A stretch of DNA of 64,000 nucleotides from Bathynomus jamesi (taxonomy: Eukaryota > Arthropoda > Malacostraca > Isopoda > Cirolanidae). Under the pieces are notes generated by a model. It ran no database searches, was not told where the DNA came from, and saw only the letters and a program-made list of their open reading frames with translations. The DNA lies in NCBI GenBank assembly GCA_023014485.1, contig JAJOZX010000197.1, forward strand, positions 1,023,001 through 1,087,000. Reading direction: 5' to 3'. A program made the position numbers and the translations under genes. Shown piece after piece: positions 61,435-64,000 of the stretch (positions are counted from its first letter, which is position 1; every line of letters begins with the position of its first letter).

Positions 61435-64000
61435 ATGGAGGTCATTGTAGCCAATGTAGATAATATAAATTTTGACATTGAAACATTACTAGAAGAACAA
61501 GTTGGGGCTCAGTTATTACCATTTCCTGGAATGGATAGTAAGTTATTAATATTGATTAAGGTCTGTGTAGCTGTTTAGTCCTAGCATGCTAGACAGTTTT
61601 TGGATTTAACTAATATACAAATAATAAGTACAGTAACTGTGTAAAAAATTATAAAGTTAAGACTTTTTAAGCTTAGTTGTAGGAGAATGCAATTTTATAT
61701 TAAAGTATTAAAGTAGCAAATATACAGTACTTTATTTGGATTACTGCATGTAATTAACAAATAACTTCTTTTTTTTAACTTGGGAGTACTACCTTAGCAA
61801 CCTTTGAGTACCTAGCCTGATATTAATTTAATATCCTCAAAACTGTAGATAGTGTAGTGGTTCTAGTTAAAGTGAATCATTGGCCTATGAAGCTGAAATT
61901 CTCATCTATATGGGTTTCTGTAAAAATAGGAATTAATTGGGGTCTAGTTGATTGTATCAACTAGGCAAACTAGCTGTAAGAACTATTAACCTGTAACTTT
62001 TAGAATTAGATCAAGAGCATAACTAGGGCAGTAGACTGTATTATACAAGATGTTTATGAAGTCCACCATCAGAAATAAACATTGTAATCATTAAACTTTG
62101 CATGTGATACCAGATTTTATCAACACCCTGTAGTTCGTTACTTCATTGCCAAAGTCTTTGACAGTAATTTATTTAATATTTTACTAGTTTATATCTCTAT
62201 CTATCTATCTATCTATAAATGACCCTGGCCAGTAACTATTAATTTGGTGTGGGTAGGTTCATTTGTGTGTGTCATAGATGCTAAGGTCATTGCCATTACA
62301 TCCCGGTCATTGGAGATAACCTTTTGGTTTTAATATCCATAACTTTTTTTTTCAGAATCAACTGCAGCAGTTTGCACATTTTATGTGCGAGGAACCTGCT
62401 CGAAAGGTGCAAATTGTCCATTTCGTCATGTGAGAGGAGACAGAACAGTCGTTTGTAAACATTGGTTGAGAGGGCTTTGCAAAAAGGGAGACAGATGTGA
62501 ATTCCTTCATGAATATGACATGACAAAAATGCCTGAGTGTTATTTCTTCTCAAGATTCAGTATGTTCATTAACTATATTTAATTATAATAAATACTGTGG
62601 CTCATAGAACTCGCGTAGATGGTAATTATATATTTTAGTGTTAGTTACGTAATTTGTACAGATTATTTGTTTTTCCAGATGCCAAGGAATAAAATGTAAT
62701 TGTTAGAGTGTAATTTATAATTGATTGGACCTTAATCCTTAGTTTACCTCTCGCGTTCATTGGACCCAGGTACTCTATTCAATTAACCCCAGTCCAGTAG
62801 ACTAAAGGTATATCACGTGTCAGTATACACTGATGTATTATATACCTCTGCAGTCTTGCCTACCACATAGCCACACTATTTCCCGATTCTGTGCAACTGC
62901 AGACAGTTCTCTACCACTTTCAGAGAGATCTGATGCCTAGTTTAATGGTTAATCTGAGTCTTCAGTGAGTAGTTTTTTAGATACTGTATAGCTAAAATAT
63001 AATATCCCTATTTTAGATACAATAAAATCCGGGTGTTAGAAAAACATTCATTTATTGTTCATACCTATTGAATTTATAAAGGAATATAACAAACATACCA
63101 AGTAACATCTCGCTTAAATCTAAACCCTAATCGTAAGTAAACGCTTTTCAGACGCTTGTCACAACAAAGAATGCCCTTTCTTACACATAAATCCCGATCA
63201 GAAAATGAAAGATTGTCCTTGGTACGACAGAGGTTTTTGTCGCCATGGGCCATTATGTAGAAATCGACACGTAAGAAGAGTGCTGTGTACCAATTACTTT
63301 TCTGGGTTCTGTCCTGAAGGACCGGAGTGTAAATTTATGCAGTGAGTATGTTAAAAGTTTAAATTTTACATAGCTTAACCCCGTTTCTGTTCAGGAGTCT
63401 TTCTCAAGATGGTAAAGGCGTTTGGCGTTAGCAAGAACAAACTCGTACTTACATGCTGGGTATTAAAGGATTAGGTCTAATAGATATGTACATTGTACAT
63501 AATTTAACGTAGTCACATCAATTTTCAAAGACGCTTTGTAGAAACTGAAATGCCTTTGTTGTAAAGAGGCGTCTCCCCTTTAATTTTAACGTAGTTTACA
63601 AACTTATTTAGGCGTTTATCGATACCAGTTCCCCGTCCTTCTGTTCCGTGGGCATAAAAATTAAAGTATTGTTTCTATTGTCAGCAGAAAAAAACACACA
63701 CTGCATTTTATTTCGCCTCAGCAGCTCATTAAGCAGGTCTAACTCACTCGGTCTCACTTTACAAAACATATTTTCCAATCGTAAATTCTTGAACTGTTTA
63801 GATGATAGATTTTTATGGTAAATAAATTGTCACATTAATTGCTGTCACAATATCCCCAAGTAACACAACTCTTTTTTTCACAGTCCAAGGTTTGAGCTTC
63901 CTCAAATAGCTGATGATAAAATGCAGCAACAAAAGAAGCAAGGTGTCGTTTGCCATTTCTGCGGAGAACCTGGCCATAAAATCACCCACTGTTACAAAAT
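61435..64000 (+). CDS. CPSF4: CPSF4 (CPSF30), cleavage and polyadenylation factor, exons 1-4, 3' end beyond window
   Basis: CPSF4 is the RNA-binding subunit of CPSF that helps recognise AAUAAA in nuclear pre-mRNA. Coding exons: 61435-61537, 62356-62559, 63152-63341 and 63884-64000 (open at the edge). Introns are 818, 592 and 542 bases, all GT-AG, and phases join cleanly. The start ATG (AAAAATGG context) opens the conserved N-terminus; LGAQ-like VGAQLLPFPGMD ends exon 1. Five CCCH fingers follow: CTFYVRGTCSKGANCPFRH and VCKHWLRGLCKKGDRCEFLH (exon 2), one across exons 2-3, CPWYDRGFCRHGPLCRNRH (exon 3), and one whose last His is formed across the exon 3-4 junction. Exon 4 ends in a CCHC zinc knuckle, CHFCGEPGHKITHC, which binds U-rich RNA. 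The linker between finger 5 and the knuckle is short. No frameshift is seen, in contrast with all neighbours. Confidence 0.96.
62199..62216 (+). repeat. (TCTA)n microsatellite in CPSF4 intron 1
   Basis: CTATCTATCTATCTATCTA, about 4.5 units, in the first intron. Confidence 0.9.

Noticed and set aside
62296..62553. 85-codon minus-strand frame opposite CPSF4 exon 2
   Set aside because: Antisense shadow of a conserved host exon.

Overview
This is repeat-dense nuclear DNA from an animal, most likely an arthropod and plausibly a decapod crustacean. The clues are AT-rich sequence with long (TA)n and (CA)n arrays, scattered CCTAA/TTAGG-type telomere-like repeats, many Tc1/mariner, hAT and CR1/Jockey-like elements, and one spliced host gene with GT-AG introns. 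The taxonomic call is an inference; nothing here names a species.

Layout. 1-4.25 kb: an internally deleted BEL/Pao LTR element sits inside a decayed hAT transposon. 4.25-8.4 kb: unassigned AT-rich DNA, two palindromic MITEs and two deletion derivatives of mariner-like elements bordered by (TA)n; one of them keeps an intact ORF for only the DNA-binding half of a transposase. 8.4-14.85 kb: two antisense LINEs, one carrying a hAT MITE, the other split by a mariner-like element (11874-14168). That mariner element holds the most striking object in the window: about 1.1 kb derived from a circular Rep-encoding single-stranded DNA (CRESS) virus, with a capsid gene, its TATA box and poly(A) signal, and a replication-origin hairpin with the canonical nonanucleotide. 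It is flanked by a direct duplication of about 295 bp of the transposase. 14.9-23.1 kb: more mariners (one nested in another), a Ginger-like element, a fold-back element and LINE 3' ends. 18.6-18.9 and 23.5-23.75 kb: tRNA-derived SINE-like heads. 25-34.4 kb: palindromic repeats with hammerhead-like loops, a 147-bp tandem array, and several hAT-type elements with perfect 8-bp target duplications. 35.9-50.9 kb: nested LINEs with a Merlin element, a pogo-like MITE, hAT elements and one intact Tc1 element with a 343-residue transposase. 51.1-56.6 kb: a nearly complete but decayed hAT element containing a pogo/Tigger-like element and a fold-back element. 56.7-61.4 kb: simple repeats, a Tc1 fragment and a small MITE.

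Host gene. From 61435 to the right edge the plus strand carries the first four coding exons of CPSF4 (the 30-kDa cleavage and polyadenylation specificity factor), with five CCCH zinc fingers and a CCHC zinc knuckle at the window end. It is the only clear host protein-coding gene.

How the parts relate. The window is a record of nested insertions: target duplications and broken reading frames give an order of events at many loci. Four LINE reverse-transcriptase genes are interrupted near the same conserved motif, and many mariner ends abut (TA)n arrays. Most coding remnants carry single-base frameshifts. Some may be assembly indels, but at least one Tc1 transposase, one helix-turn-helix-only ORF and one BED-finger-only ORF are open.
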